Source: Alentia gelatinosa (Eukaryota > Annelida > Polychaeta > Phyllodocida > Polynoidae). From it: DNA of 64,000 bases. Shown in pieces: positions 1 through 11,689 of the stretch. Both the position numbers and the translations under genes were made by a program. The notes beneath the pieces were generated by a model, which saw only the letters and a list, made by a program, of their open reading frames with translations, had not been told where the DNA came from and did not search any database. The stretch's first letter is position 1, and each line of letters opens with the position of its first letter. Location of the stretch: NCBI GenBank assembly GCA_950022655.1, contig OX465580.1:3953122-4017121 (forward strand). Reading direction: 5' to 3'.

Positions 1-1045
1 ATGTTTTTTTTTATCGTAGAATTATTATTCAACAGATATCTGAGACCGCTTTATAACTTTACTATATACCTACTGCCGTAACTAACGTGATTACTACACG
101 CTGCTCCCGATGATGTACTGCACATCTGTGCAGTATATCAGGGTTCATTTCACGGTCGTAACGGATATGATTACGACGTCGATATTTAAAAATGGCCGAC
201 GGTGTCTACGCTTCGACATCGGTAACGTTTATGTTGGAGTACATAAAGGAGACTTACTGAAATACTGTGAAATCAAAAATACATGAATGAATTACAGAAA
301 AACTTCGAAGTACAGTAATAAAAACCTGAATAAACATGGTAAGGACCTTAAAAACAGGAGAGAACAACTGCTATGTTTTTTTCCCGACGGTTTCGCGCCG
401 GTTTCCCCCGGTTTCTCCTTGTAAACATGCCAAGGCCAGAGTTCGGATCGAAATTTGTACGTTTACCGGAACATCGTTTTATTACTGTCTCTCACACGGG
501 GAGAGAAGCACCTACTAAACACATCACCAGAAACACTGGCCCCTCATGTTCCCCTTAGCCTGGCAGCCTGGCCTAGTTAGACTAAAGGCCAGGTAACGGG
601 TTGCAGTTTCGTGGTGCATTATTGGTAGCGCCTCCATTTTTCTGTTGCATTGTGGGATTGGCAGACCACCAGATACACTGGTTCCCGGGGCATCCACTAG
701 GGGGCTCGGCGGAGATATATGCGGAACCCAGCCAAACCACTAGTCCACTAGTGCCCTGGCCCTAACGACAACGGGATTTACTACAGTCTAGTTGAAGGTC
801 GTAGGAACCCGTTACCTGTCCCTTATTTCATTAGGGCAGGGAACCAGTCCAATGTTCCCCTCAGCTTCTGAATGGTGACAGCACTTCAAGGGCTGTAGAT
901 ATTTTCTTCTTTTTTTTTCCTTTTTGTTTTTGCAATTTTTATTAGGGAATATTGTGTGTTCACAATCACCGAATTCGGCTATACAGCCGTTCTTCCACTC
1001 GGGCCCTTGCCCCATCTATACCTGACAAGACTAGTAGGCGATAAG
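1..1045. other. Unique AT-rich non-coding sequence
   Basis: I see no gene, RNA or clear repeat here. The short open frames lack any recognisable domain and overlap each other in different frames. Confidence 0.5.
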
Positions 1046-1046
1046 G

Positions 1047-1514
1047 CCCATTTCCATTGGCCCATTTCCTGTCACCGATCTACAGTCAGGAACCACCAAC
1101 AGACTTTGGGCACTGCTGACCCAAAATCGGTCAATGGAAATGACCCAGCTCGTGAAATGACCCACACCTTTTTCTGCTTAGATTAGGCAATATGGCACCA
1201 CCCACCATTGAGTGAATGCTTGGTGATTGAGTAAAATCTATTTCCCGTCTATATTGACGCAGTCAGTGGCACCACGGACAGACTTTCTGGGTAACTCAAA
1301 AAATCTACACTTTTCATTGACCAATGGAAACATTTTGTGCTTAGATGATGCAATGTGGCACCACCCACTACTGAGTTAAAGCTTGGTCACTGAGTGAAAT
1401 CTACTACCCTCAGCGATTTTTCGATACTGACGCACAATAAGTGGCACCACCGACAGACTTTCTAGGTAATTAAAAAAATCTACACCGTTTTCGTCGGCCA
1501 ATGGAAACAGGCCA
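1047..1514. mobile_element. MITE of the GGCCTGTTTCCATTGGC family, copy 1
   Basis: The left end reads GGCCCATTTCCATTGGC and the right end GGCCAATGGAAACAGGCC, so the termini form an inverted repeat. Inside, a block containing TGGCACCACCCAC occurs twice about 160 bp apart, with each copy followed by a similar GAGT(A/G)AAATCTA segment, showing an internal tandem duplication. Related copies lie at 10246-10443 and 60345-61281. No coding capacity is visible, so it is non-autonomous. The superfamily is not certain because the target duplication is unclear. Confidence 0.65.
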
Positions 1515-1754
1515 TTAAACTGCCTTTCCACCTGCCGACAAGTTTGACACCGATTTTATAACAGCCGTTGAATAAACTGCGAATCGTTAGCACAGACAAA
1601 TTCCCAGAGACAACCGATATTTTTTACATGATGCATAAAATCGTTAGCCTTTTCTTCGGAATATGGAAAAGCCACATTAGAAAGACAAGTCAAAAACGGT
1701 AGGTGTAAATAGGGCTTTATGCCTAGGACACACCAAGCGAGAAGCTGAATTCCA

Positions 1755-2096
1755 AATTTCTTTCTTTGTTTGGTTTGATTGAATCTATGTGATGAATTCA
1801 GGTAGGAATCTCACCCCAACACATTTACTGAGGTGAGAGTTCTTTTACTTCCCACACCACATAGACATGGTATGAGAAGGACTGGCCTTTGATATAGCAG
1901 TAAACCTACCACTGCTGGTGGTGAAGGAGAAAGGTGGCTGTACACCACACTACATAGACATGGTATGAGAAGGACTGGCCTTTGATATAGCAGTAAATCT
2001 ACCACTACTGGGGGTGGGAATCTGACACACAAAGTCCTACAACCTTGGGGTTAAAAGTTCAGTGCCCTAACCCCTGCGCTAAATCCCCACCCCAGT
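1755..2096 (-). mobile_element. tRNA-Lys-derived SINE with internally duplicated body
   Basis: Read on the minus strand, 2096-2012 folds like a tRNA head: an A-box region TTAGCGCAGGGGTTAG, an anticodon region ACTTTTAAC (CTTTTAA loop, anticodon TTT, lysine) and a degenerate B box GTCAGATTCCCAC. The body contains a segment of about 85 bp (AGTGGTAG(A/G)TTTACTGC ... CATGTCTATGTGGTGT) present twice in tandem. The 3' end is A-rich (AAACAAAGAAAGAAA). A second copy of the 3' part lies on the plus strand at 23479-23558, which supports a dispersed element rather than a chance match. The head is diverged from a functional tRNA, so this is not a tRNA gene. A possible TSD (TGAATT) flanks it but is weak. 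Confidence 0.75.
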
Positions 2097-2320
2097 GAAT
2101 TAAGGAATCGTCAATACAAAATGGCGTGTATGTGGGCTATTACTTTATGATACCATCTCCCAGCGATGAGTCAGCATCTGAAAAGCAATAATCAGGCGAA
2201 ATATGGGCAAATAGATCACATCTTTAATAGGTTTTCTTGGCAATTCAGGATATGACTACAATTTTCTCCTTGGAGTGTCCTGAACTTCAAAAAGAGAGGA
2301 ACCATTACAGGAATATTAAA

Positions 2321-3795
2321 AAAGGGAGACGGGGAGGGACTGAGGAGGGACGGGAGGCTGAGTCTAAGGGAGACAGAGCGGGACTGAGGAGGGACGGGAG
2401 GCTGATTCTAAGGGAGACAGAGCGGGGCTGAGGAGGGACGGGAGGCTGATTCTAAGGGAGACAGAGCGGGCTGAGGTGGGACGGGAGGCTGATTCTAAGG
2501 GAGACAGAGCGGGGCTGAGGAGGGACGGGAGGCTGATTCTAAGGGAGACAGAGCGGGACTGAGGAGGGACGGGAGGCTGATTCTAAGGGAGACAGAGCGG
2601 GCTGAGGTGGGACGGGAGGCTGATTCTAAGGGAGACAGAGCGGGGCTGAGGAGGGACGGGAGGCTGATTCTAAGGGAGACAGAGCGGGCTGAGGTGGGAC
2701 GGGAGGCTGATTCTAAGGGAGACAGAGCGGGGCTGAGGAGGGACGGGAGGCTGGTTCTAAGTGAGACAGAGCGGGACTGAGGGGGGACGGGAGGCTGATT
2801 CTAAGGGAGACAGAGCGGGGCTGAGGAGGGACGGGAGGCTGATTCTAAGGGAGACAGAGCGGGTCTGAGGTGGGACGGGAGGCTGATTCTAAGGGAGACA
2901 GAGCGGGGCTGAAGAGGGACGGGAGGCTGATTCTAAGGGACACAGAGCGGGGCTAAGGAGGGACGGGAGGCTGATTCTAAGGGAGACAGAGCGGGGCTGA
3001 GGAGGGACGGGAGGCTGGTTCTAAGGGAGACAGAGCGGGGCTGAGGAGGGACGGGAGGCTGGTTCTAAGGGAGACAGAGCGGGCTGAGGAGGGACGGGAG
3101 GCTGATTCTAAGGGAGACAGAGCGGGGCTGAGGAGGGACGGGAGGCTGGTTCTAAGGGAGACGGGGAGGGACTGAGGAGGGACGGGAGGCTGATTCTAAG
3201 GGAGACAGAGCGGGGCTGAGGAGGGATGGGAGGCTGATTCTAAGGGAGACGGAGAGGGACTGAGGAGGGACGGGAGGCTGATTCTAAGGTCTAAGGGAGA
3301 CGGGGAGGGACTGAGGAGGGACGGGAGGCTGATTCTAAGGGAGACAGAGCGGGGCTGAGGAGGACGGGAGGCTGATTCTAAGGGAGACAGAGCGGGGCTG
3401 AGGAGGACGGGAGGCTGATTCTAAGGTCTAAGGGAGACGGGGAGGGGCTGACGAGGGACGGGAGGCTGATTCTAAGGGAGACAGAGCGGGGCTGAGGAGG
3501 GACAGGAGGCTGATTCTAAGGTCTAAGGGAGACGGGGAGGGACTGAGGAGGGACGGGAGGCTGATTCTAAGGGAGACAGAGCGGGACTGAGGAGGGACGG
3601 GAGGCTGATTCTAAGGGAGACAGAGCGGGGCTGAGGAGGGACGGGAGGCTGATTCTAAGGGAGACAGAGCGGGGCTGAGGAGGGACGGGAGGCTGGTTCT
3701 AAGGGAGACGGGGAGGGACTGAGGAGGGACGGGAGGCTGGTTCTAAGGGAGACAGAGCGGGGCTGAGGAGGGACGGGAGGCTGATTCTAAGGTCT
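2321..3795. repeat. 44-bp minisatellite, about 33 copies
   Basis: A tandem array of a G-rich purine-biased 44-bp unit with the key string GGGACGGGAGGCTGATTC followed by TAAGGGAGACAGAGCGGGG. Variants differ by single bases, by 2-3 bp deletions near GCGGG(G)CTGAGG and by an extra GGTCTAA insertion that recurs in several units (for example near 3286 and 3425). The insertion variants recur at intervals, suggesting amplification of multi-unit blocks. No coding function is supported. Confidence 0.95.
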
Positions 3796-4410
3796 AATTG
3801 ACATTTGACATGGGAATTATTTTGCTCTGTCTCGCTGGAAGCCGAGGATTGATTCTGGCAGGCGTTGTAGTTCTGTCAGGTAAAATAATTTAGCTGCTGA
3901 TGAGAAATAGAGAATTATGTTGCGTTGTAGATGATATTCTTTATAGAATACAAATTCAGCTCCACAAATTACCTCGACAACAGTAGGGACAGTCTCAGTT
4001 ATATATATTATATTGAAGACGAACATTGGAAATGAACTGTTTTACCTCCGAATAAATGTGCGTTTTGTGAACGGCTGGAACGAGGCATAAGGGCTGGCAT
4101 CCACCTACTACGATAGAAATTTAGAGCTTCCCTACAAAATCGTAGACACATGGATACATAGAACAATAATTTATCTTTTCCATGCACTAAAAGCTCTGTT
4201 CCAGTTCAAACTAAGAAGATAGGTATTTAAGATATTTAAACCTAATAAAAAATCACCAAATTTACAGGGCATACAGGCACATGTCCCGTTTAGGCACCGC
4301 CATTTAAACGTGTTTTAATGTCGTAGAGATCCTACGATACAGGGGGCCGTTGAATTAACTACAAACGACAAAAAAGTATCTTAGTTTTGTGTAGAGTTCC
4401 TGTAATCTCC
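3796..4410. other. Unique non-coding sequence
   Basis: Nothing recognisable; no repeat with another part of the window was noticed. Confidence 0.45.
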
Positions 4411-4810
4411 TTTTATCCTACCCCTAATATAAAATCCCATAGGCTTAACATTGACTTTCCATATGCGCCTGTATGTGGCATACGGATAAAAAATCACTCT
4501 TAGGAGCGTACAAAAAATGGACCAATCAGAGATCAGCAGCTGAAAGTAGTTCCAAGCGCCTTCAGAGCAGCAAGGAGAGCTATATCGAGGACTTCAGAAA
4601 GTTGTTATCGTGTTTTTTGTTATTATCCTCATAAAAATATTGTTCACAGGGGGTAGGATAAAATCAAAACCTTATTCGTTTTAATCTTGGCTCCCGTATG
4701 CGACTCCTGGAGTTTTGGCTCTGGATATCACTTGGCTCCGCCTCGTGATATCACTACGCCAAACTCCAGTCGTCGCATACGGGAGCCCAGATTAAAACTC
4801 ATCAGGTTTT
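4411..4810 (+). mobile_element. Hairpin element family 1, copy a
   Basis: Two parts are joined. The module 4411-4664 begins TTTTATCCTACCCC and ends GGGGGTAGGATAAAA, a terminal inverted repeat. Immediately after it, 4666-4810 is a foldback: the arm with CTCCCGTATGCGAC at about 4691 pairs with GTCGCATACGGGAG at about 4772, and inner segments GATATCAC/GTGATATC also pair, leaving a loop of only about 11 bases. The same module-plus-hairpin layout recurs at 14493-14884, 17970-18111 (module end only) and, inverted, 41216-41476. No protein is encoded. The hairpin arms differ completely in sequence from those of copy d although the module ends are the same, which is odd for an ordinary MITE. Confidence 0.75.
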
Positions 4811-5139
4811 ACGATAGTAGTTGACGATGTAATATATAAAATCATGGTCAATACACACTATATTATCTCATACCTGAATACATTAAGACAGCCAAATAAA
4901 TTAGCGAATACTCTCCCAGCAGATCTTTATTTAAACACTTCAGCATTCGGCAGGAATAGCGGCCAAACATCGGCTAGGAGAGTAGAGAATTAATAACCAT
5001 ATTTTCGCGCATGTGCAGTGAACACATCCGGCGGGTGGGACTTCCGGGTTAGTTCTGTATCGCTTCCTGAGTTTGGAGACAACTAAAAGTCTGCAATGTT
5101 CAAATATCGAGCTAAGTAATGTGCGGCATTTTCGTAACA

Positions 5140-5340
5140 TGTGAAATCAATCAATCGATTTCTGATACCTTCAGAAAATAGCGATCCACACGAAAGGTTT
5201 TGACTATGGTGTTATCTGTATTTGATTAAAGAACTAATAAACATTTTCCGCTCTAATCCAATGTGTTCCCCTGAAGGTGCAGTATCGCTATGACATCGTA
5301 AAAAAGCCGCGAGACTGCGTGAATATAGTGATACGACCTA
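5140..5340. repeat. Dispersed repeat R5, uninterrupted copy
   Basis: Segments such as AATAGCGATCCA, CATCTGTATTTGATTGA-like strings and GTATCGCTATGACATCGTA match 24030-24144 plus 24546-24640 in the same order. The copy here lacks the MITE present in the other one, so 5263-5275 represents the empty site. Confidence 0.65.
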
Positions 5341-5540
5341 CATATGATCCACAATGTGAAACTCTCTTCTTTCATCAAGTCAGGTAACTGAACACCTCTG
5401 TAGATTACTCGTGGTGTTAGAGAGTGCATGCGACAGACTATCATGAAAGCATTATTCTGAAGTACTTGTATTTCATTTAACCTGTAGTTTGAAGCTTGTC
5501 CATTAAACATACCTCTATGTTCAGTTTCCACAGTAAAGAC

Positions 5541-6640
5541 TGCAGGCATCATGACGCAGTAACCACAGGAATACCTGGAGGCATCATGTTGCAGTAGCCA
5601 CAGGAATACCTGGAGGCATCATGATGCAGTAGCCACAGGAATACCTGGAGGCATCATGCTGCAGTAGCCACAGTAATGTTTGGAGGCATCATGATGCAGT
5701 AACCACAGGAATGCCTGGAGGCATCATGCTGCAGTAGCCACAGTAATGTTTGGAGGTATCATGATGCAGTAACCACAGGAATGCCTGGAGGCATCATACA
5801 ACAGTGACCACAGGAATGTCTGGAGGCATCATGCTGCAGTAGCCACAGGAATGCCTGGAGGCATAATGATGCAGTAGCCACAGGAATGCCTGGAGGCATC
5901 ATACAACAGTGACCACAGGAATGTCTGGAGGCATCATGCTGCAGTAGCCACAGGAATGTTTGGAGGCATCATGCTGCAGTAACCACAGGAATTCCTGGAG
6001 GCATCATGCTGCAGTAGCCACAGGAATGTTTGGAGGCATCATGCTGCAGTAGCTAGGGGAATGCCTGGAGGCATCATGCTGCAGTAACCACATTAATACC
6101 TGGAGGCATTATGCTGCAGTAGCTAGGGGAATGCCTGGAGGCATCATGCTGCAGTAGCTAGGGGAATGCCTGGAGGCATCATGCTGCAGTAGCTAGGGGA
6201 ATGCCTGGAGGCATCATGCTGCAGTAACCACATTAATACCTGGAGGCATTAGGCTGCAGTAGCCAGGGGAATGCCTGGAGGCATCATGATGCAGTAGCTA
6301 GGGGAATGCCTGAAGGCATCATGATGCAGTAACCACATTAATACCTGGAGGCATCATGCTGCAGTAGCTAGGGGAATACCTGGAGGCATCATGCTGCAGT
6401 AACCACAGTAATGCCTGGAGGCATCATGCTGCAGTAGCCACAGGAATAACTGGAGGCATCATGCTGCAGTAGCAACAGGAATGTCTGGAGGCATCATGCT
6501 GCAGTTACCACAGTAAAACCTGGAGGCATCATGCTGCAGTACCTATGGGAATATTTAGAGGCATCATGCTGCAGTAACCACAGTAATGCCTGGAGGCATC
6601 ATGCTGCAGTACCTATTGGAATATTTAGAGGCATCATGTT
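5541..6640 (+). repeat. 35-bp satellite, about 31 copies
   Basis: Unit contains GCATCATGCTGCAGTAGCCA followed by CAGGAATGCCTGGAG. Sub-variants (AGCCACAGGAAT, AGCTAGGGGAAT, AACCACATTAAT) occur in a non-random order. Most units carry a PstI-like CTGCAG. The same unit is found in reverse orientation at 10834-11440. Confidence 0.95.
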
Positions 6641-6724
6641 GCAGCAGCTGCAGAATCCCTGCAGGCAATATGCAGCATGCTGGCGCAGGGATGCCAGTGA
6701 GCATTGCACTGCAGCATGTCAAGC

Positions 6725-7430
6725 ATGATGCCGATATGCATCATGCTGCAGTGTGCATAGAATGAAGCCTGTATGCATCGTGCTGCAGTGTGCATAGAAT
6801 GAAGCCTGTATGCATCATGCTGCAGTGTGCATAGAATGATGCCTGTATGCATCGTGCTGCAGTGTGCCCGCCATGGGGCTCATATGTATATGAACATAAA
6901 ATGTTGCGGCATTCCCAGCATGATGCTTGTATGTATTGTGCTGCTGCATTCCCAGTATGATGCCTGTATGTATCATATTAAGGCATGCCCAGCATGATGC
7001 CTGTATGTATCTTATTAAGACATGTCCAGCATGATGCCTGTATGTACCGTATTGAGGCATGATGCCTGTATGTATCGTATTAAGGCATGCCAGCATGATG
7101 TCTGTATGTATCATATTAAGGCATGCCCAGCATGATGCTTGTATGTATCATATAAAGACATGCCCAGTATGATGCCTGTATGTATCATATTAAGGCATGC
7201 CCAGCATGATGCCTGTATGTATCATATTAAGGCATGTGCCAGCATGATGCCTGTCTGTATCATATTAAGGCATGCCCAGCATGATAACTGTATGTATCAT
7301 ATTAAGACATGTGCCAGCATGATGCCTGTATGTATCATATTAAGGCATGCCCAACACGAGGCCTGTATGTATCATATTAACACATGCCCAGCATGATGCC
7401 TGCATGTATCGTGCTGCAGCATGCCTGGAG
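6725..7430 (+). repeat. 37-bp satellite, two sub-families
   Basis: From about 6738 to 6870 the unit is CATCATGCTGCAGTGTGCAT plus AGAATGAAGCCTGTATG (37 bp). From about 6905 to 7415 it is CATGCCCAGCATGATGCCTG plus TATGTATCATATTAAGG (37 bp, about 14 copies). Both share GCATGATGCCTGTATG-like and CATGCTGCAG strings with each other and with the preceding 35-bp array, so they look like one lineage that changed unit length along the array. A degenerate transition lies at 6640-6725. Confidence 0.9.
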
Positions 7431-7544
7431 ATGCTGCGATATATTACACTGAAATGACCTGTTGTAATCCTCATCTATAAATCCAGCTCACTTCATTACC
7501 CTGAAACCCTCTACTTTTGTTAATGTGTTGTGGACGTGACTTTA

Positions 7545-10110
7545 ATTGCACTCAGCGCTACCTCTAATGCTTTGATCCTGAAAACCCTAGATCTAAACGC
7601 TGATCAGTTCATCACTGTTTACCATAGCCCTTGACGGTTTTATACACACAACATTTGATCAGTTATTTCAATGTTTGCTGTAGCCCTTATTCAAATGATC
7701 AGTCTATGCATTTTACTGTTGATTAATGTTATGTTGTTTGTCATAGTTTGTATCTGGTATGCGGCCCAACGATTTGACTCTGATTACTGTCTCTAAATGC
7801 TTTGGTCCTGATAAGCTATTTTACTGTTGATCAATGTTATCGTTGTTTGTCACAGTTTGTTTCTGGGACGAGGGCCATAGCCGAGACTCTGATTACATTC
7901 CCTAATGCTTTGATCCCGATAAGCTATTTTACTGTTGATCAATGTTATCATTGTTTGTCGCAGTTTGTTTCTGGTACACGGGGCGTAGTTGTGACCCTGA
8001 TTATCTTCCCTAATGCTTTGATCCCGATATGTTATTTTACTGTTGATCAATGTTATAATTGTTTGTCGCCTCTGGGACATGGAAGTGAGTTGTAGGTGTG
8101 ATTCTAAATACTTTGATCCCGATACACCATTTTACCATTAATTAATGTTATTGTAGGGGTCAGGGTAGTCGAGCAGCGTTGTTTCACTTTACGCTAGATG
8201 GCGGGAGTGCTGATCCCTGCTGTGCGGTAAGGCCAGCGGACCCGTGTATGCAAATAATACGGGGTCGCCCGCATTACGTAACTCAGTCAGTATAAAAGAC
8301 TGAGTCCGCAGCAGGTTGACAGGACTTCTCGCGGTGCCTCTCTGTAGAGTGAATGCCTGGAGCCTCACGAGTTGGTAAGGTTGCATCGAAACCTTTCAAC
8401 ATTGAAGAGACCAGAATCTCTTCCCGCACTAGTTGGCGCCCCGTAGCACCAACCGACTGAAAATATACCGAAATGAAGAAAGGTATACTGAAATAGTCTG
8501 GAGTCTGGTTTTGTGTCCATAGGTAGCGGTAGGTTGTAGATCCCGCATCTCCCTGCACTTTCCAGTGGGTCAATCCGAACCCACCCGTGCTGGCACAGTA
8601 AGTACGGGGTAGTGACTATAGTCTCGGGCCCTTGGTAGACTGACGAACGTGGAGAGTGGTTCTACACTTTTAGCAACCAAGGGTTTCGCTACATTATCAT
8701 TGTTTGTCGCCTCTCGGATGTGCAGGTGAGTCGTAGGTGTGATTCTATGTGATGTTTTATCCCGATGCGCCATTTTACCATTTTACCATTAATGTTATCC
8801 TTGTTTGTCGCAGCTTGTATCTGGGATATGGAACTGATTCTGTGGTTCTAAATGCTTTGATCCCGATGCCCCATTCTACTGTTGATCAATTTTATCGGTG
8901 TTTGTTGCGGTTCATTTCTGGGACGTGGGCCATAGCCGAGACTCTGATTACATTCCCTAATGCTTTGATCCCGATATGTTATTTTACTGTTGATCAATGT
9001 TAGTGTTGGTTGTCACAGTTTGTTTCTGGGACGAGGGCCATAGCAGAGACTCTGATTACATTCCCTAATGCTTTGATCCCGATATGTTATTTTACTGTTG
9101 ATCAATGTTATCGTTGTTTGGTCACAGTTTGTTTCTGGGACGAGGGCCATAGCTGAGACTCTGATTACATTCCCTAATGCTTTGATCCCGATATGCTATT
9201 TTTTTTTACTGTTGTTCAATGTTAATATTGTTTGTTGCAGCTTGTAGGTTTGATTCTAATTACTGTCTCTAATGCTATGACCGTGATACACCATTTCACT
9301 GTTGAGCATTCTTATCGTTGTTTGTCGCCTCTGGGACATGAAACTGAATCGTAGGTGTGATTCTAAATGCTTTGATCCCGATACACCATTTTACCATTGA
9401 TCAAGGTTATCGTTGTTTATCGCAGTTTGTATCTGGTACACGGGCCGTAGCTGAGACTCTGATTATATTCACTAATGCTTTGATCCTGATATATTATTTT
9501 ACTGTTGAGCAATCTTATAATTGTTTGTCGCCTCTGGGACACAGAAATGAGTCATAGGTGTGGTTCTAAATGCTTTGATCCCAATACACCATTTTACCAT
9601 TGATCAAGGTTATCGTTGTTTGTCGCAGCTTGTATCTGAGACGTGGATGTGAACCATAGGTGTGATTCTAAATGCTATGATCCTGATACGCTATTTCACC
9701 ATTGATCAAGGTTATCGTTGTTTGTCGCAGCTTGTATCTGGTACACGGGCCATAGCTGAGACTCTGATTACATTCACTAATGCTTTGATCCTGATATATT
9801 ATTTTACTGTTAAGCAATCTTATAATTGTTTGTCGCCTCTGGGACACAGAAATGAGTCATAGGTGTGATTCTAAATGCTTTGATCCCGATAAGCTATTTC
9901 ACCATTGATCAAGGTTATCGTTGTTTGTCGCAGCTTGTTTCTGGGACACAGAAATGAGTCATAGGTGTGGTTCTAAATGCTTTGATCCCGATACGCTATT
10001 TTACCATTGATCAAGGTTATCGTTGTTTGTCGCAGCTTGTATCTGGTACATGGGCCGTAGCTGAGACTCTGATTACATTCACTAATGCTCTGATCCTCAT
10101 CCCGTCTACC
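7545..10110 (+). repeat. ~102-109-bp satellite with ~305-bp higher-order units
   Basis: Monomers carry AATGCTTTGATCCCGATA, a TTTTACTGTTGATCAATGTT-type block and GTTTGTCGCAGCTTGT. Equivalent points recur at 9357, 9662 and 9967, exactly 305 bp apart, so three monomer types form a higher-order repeat in the right-hand part. The left part is less regular. The array is interrupted by a solo LTR at 8152-8693. Short open frames recurring at 305-bp spacing are a by-product and not genes. Confidence 0.9.
8152..8693 (+). mobile_element. Solo LTR, Ty3/Gypsy family B
   Basis: The 542-bp block begins TGTAGGGGTCAGGGTAGTC and ends GGGTTTCGCTACA, the standard TG...CA form, and is flanked by the 4-bp direct repeat TTAT (8148-8151 and 8694-8697). 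It carries a TATAAAAG box near 8291. It matches the LTR at 40074-40590 and, inverted, 37373-37786. No internal region remains, so it was most likely left by recombination between two LTRs. It sits inside the ~102-bp satellite and is therefore younger than that array. Confidence 0.9.
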
Positions 10111-10245
10111 AGAGGTGAGGAAGTAATCAGCGGCGTAAACATGGCTGCGGCGGGCTGGTGGCCACTCTCCACACACTCTCCACACACTCTCCACACACCT
10201 GCCCTGATTACCTGGCCGCCCGCCCACCTCCAAGATGCCACTTAA

Positions 10246-10443
10246 GGCCTGTTTCCATTGGCTGACAAAAATGGTGTAGATTTTCTGTGTTCTCCTAATA
10301 GCCTATTTACATTTTGCATCAGCAGTGCTAAAGGTCCGTCAGTGGTGCCTGGCTGTATATCGGTGATGGCCAACGGAAATGGGCTATGATGAGGAGAACA
10401 CACAAAATTCTTCACCGTTTTCTTTGGCCAATGGAAACAGGCC
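10246..10443. mobile_element. MITE of the GGCCTGTTTCCATTGGC family, copy 2 (short, near-complete)
   Basis: A 198-bp element with roughly 55-60-bp terminal inverted repeats: the left end GGCCTGTTTCCATTGGCTGA and the right end GCCAATGGAAACAGGCC pair, and the pairing continues through the segments with GTGTAGATTTTCTGTGTTCT and its complement. Flanks are TTAA on the left and TTAT on the right, compatible with a diverged 4-bp target duplication. No coding capacity. Confidence 0.75.
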
Positions 10444-10446
10444 TTA

Positions 10447-10833
10447 TTTCATGCTGCCCCCTGACACCTCCGTGAAATCCTGCCAACTTCTGTAGACACA
10501 CCGACGTCAGCTGCCACCAGATGGCGACGCTAAACTTCCGGTGTGGGGCACTAAACTTCCGGCGGGAGAATAATGAGTTTCACGCATGCGTACTGAGATA
10601 ATGAGTCATGCCAAGAATAGAGCGGAGACAGAAATAGAACAGGAGGAAATCTGATTAAGGCCAATCATTTTACCGGATACTTTGGTCACGCTTTGGGTTT
10701 GAAAGATGTGGAATCAAAATAGGATTTGCTGCGTGATTCTGACCTGGGAGAGAGCAGGGGCTTACGTCTGAAGGATGGACCAGGCGGATGGGAATGGAGG
10801 TTTTTTGTTATCTTCATTTAACCCTTTAACTGC
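10447..10833. other. Unique non-coding sequence
   Basis: The string CTAAACTTCCGG occurs twice (about 10530 and 10551). Otherwise nothing recognisable. Confidence 0.4.
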
Positions 10834-11440
10834 AGCCTCCAGCCATTCCCCTGGCCACAGCAGCATGATGCCTCCAGGCATTCCCCTGGCTACAGCACCA
10901 TGATGCCTCCAGGCATTCCCCTGGCTACGGCAGCATGATGCCTCCAGGCATTCCCCTGGCTACAGCAGCATGATGCCTCCAGGTATTCCCCTAGCTACGG
11001 CAGCATGATGCCTCCAGGCATTCCCCTGGCTACAGCAGCATGATGCCTCCAGGCATTCCCCTGGCTACAGCAGCATGATGCCTCCAGCCATTCCCCTGGC
11101 TACAGCAGCATGATGCCTCCAGGCATTCCCCTGGCTACAGCAGCATGATGCCTCCAGCCATTCCCCTGGCTACAGCACCATGATGCCTCCAGGCATTCCC
11201 CTGGCTACAGCAGCATGATGCCTCCAGGCATTCCCCTGGCTACAGCAGCATGATGCCTCTAGGCATTCCCTTGGCTACAGCAGCATGATGCCTCTAGGCA
11301 TTCCCCTGGCTACAGCAGCATAATGCCTCCAGCATTCCCCTTTCTACTGTAGCATGATGCCTCCAGGCATTCCCTTGGCTATGGCAGGAAGATGCCTCCA
11401 GGCATTCCCCTGGCTACAGCAGCAAGATGCCTCCAGGCAT
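10834..11440 (-). repeat. 35-bp satellite, inverted copy, about 17 units
   Basis: Units read GCCTCCAGGCATTCCCCTGG followed by CTACAGCAGCATGAT, the reverse complement of the 35-bp unit at 5541-6640 (AGCTAGGGGAATGCC variant). The two arrays are thus in opposite orientation on either side of the ~102-bp satellite. The array here is more homogeneous. Confidence 0.93.
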
Positions 11441-11689
11441 CATAGAGGCATCATTGATACTTGTATACTAAATTCAATAAATAGAAAAATAATTGTTTGA
11501 ATTGAAAGAAATTTTGACATAGTAAAAACGCCATATTGACCTTGGATTTGGTATAACAAAATATCAGCTACCAAGGTAAATTACTCAAATCACATGACAC
11601 ATCATGTGACATTGCTATTTTTTTTTTTTTAAAGGTGCCTGCCGTAGCAGGGTCGTTTATGCAGGCAATGCTGCCGTGTTCAGAGAAAG

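Noticed and set aside
2012..2096. Functional tRNA-Lys gene
   Set aside because: The B box is degenerate, the acceptor arms do not pair well, and the sequence continues into a SINE body with a second copy elsewhere.
5253..5552. 99-codon minus-strand frame
   Set aside because: No recognisable domain, and the region is partly the dispersed repeat R5 and the edge of the 35-bp array.
8152..10110. Full family-B retrotransposon inside the satellite
   Set aside because: Only one LTR with a clean TTAT duplication is present; the sequence right of 8697 is satellite again.
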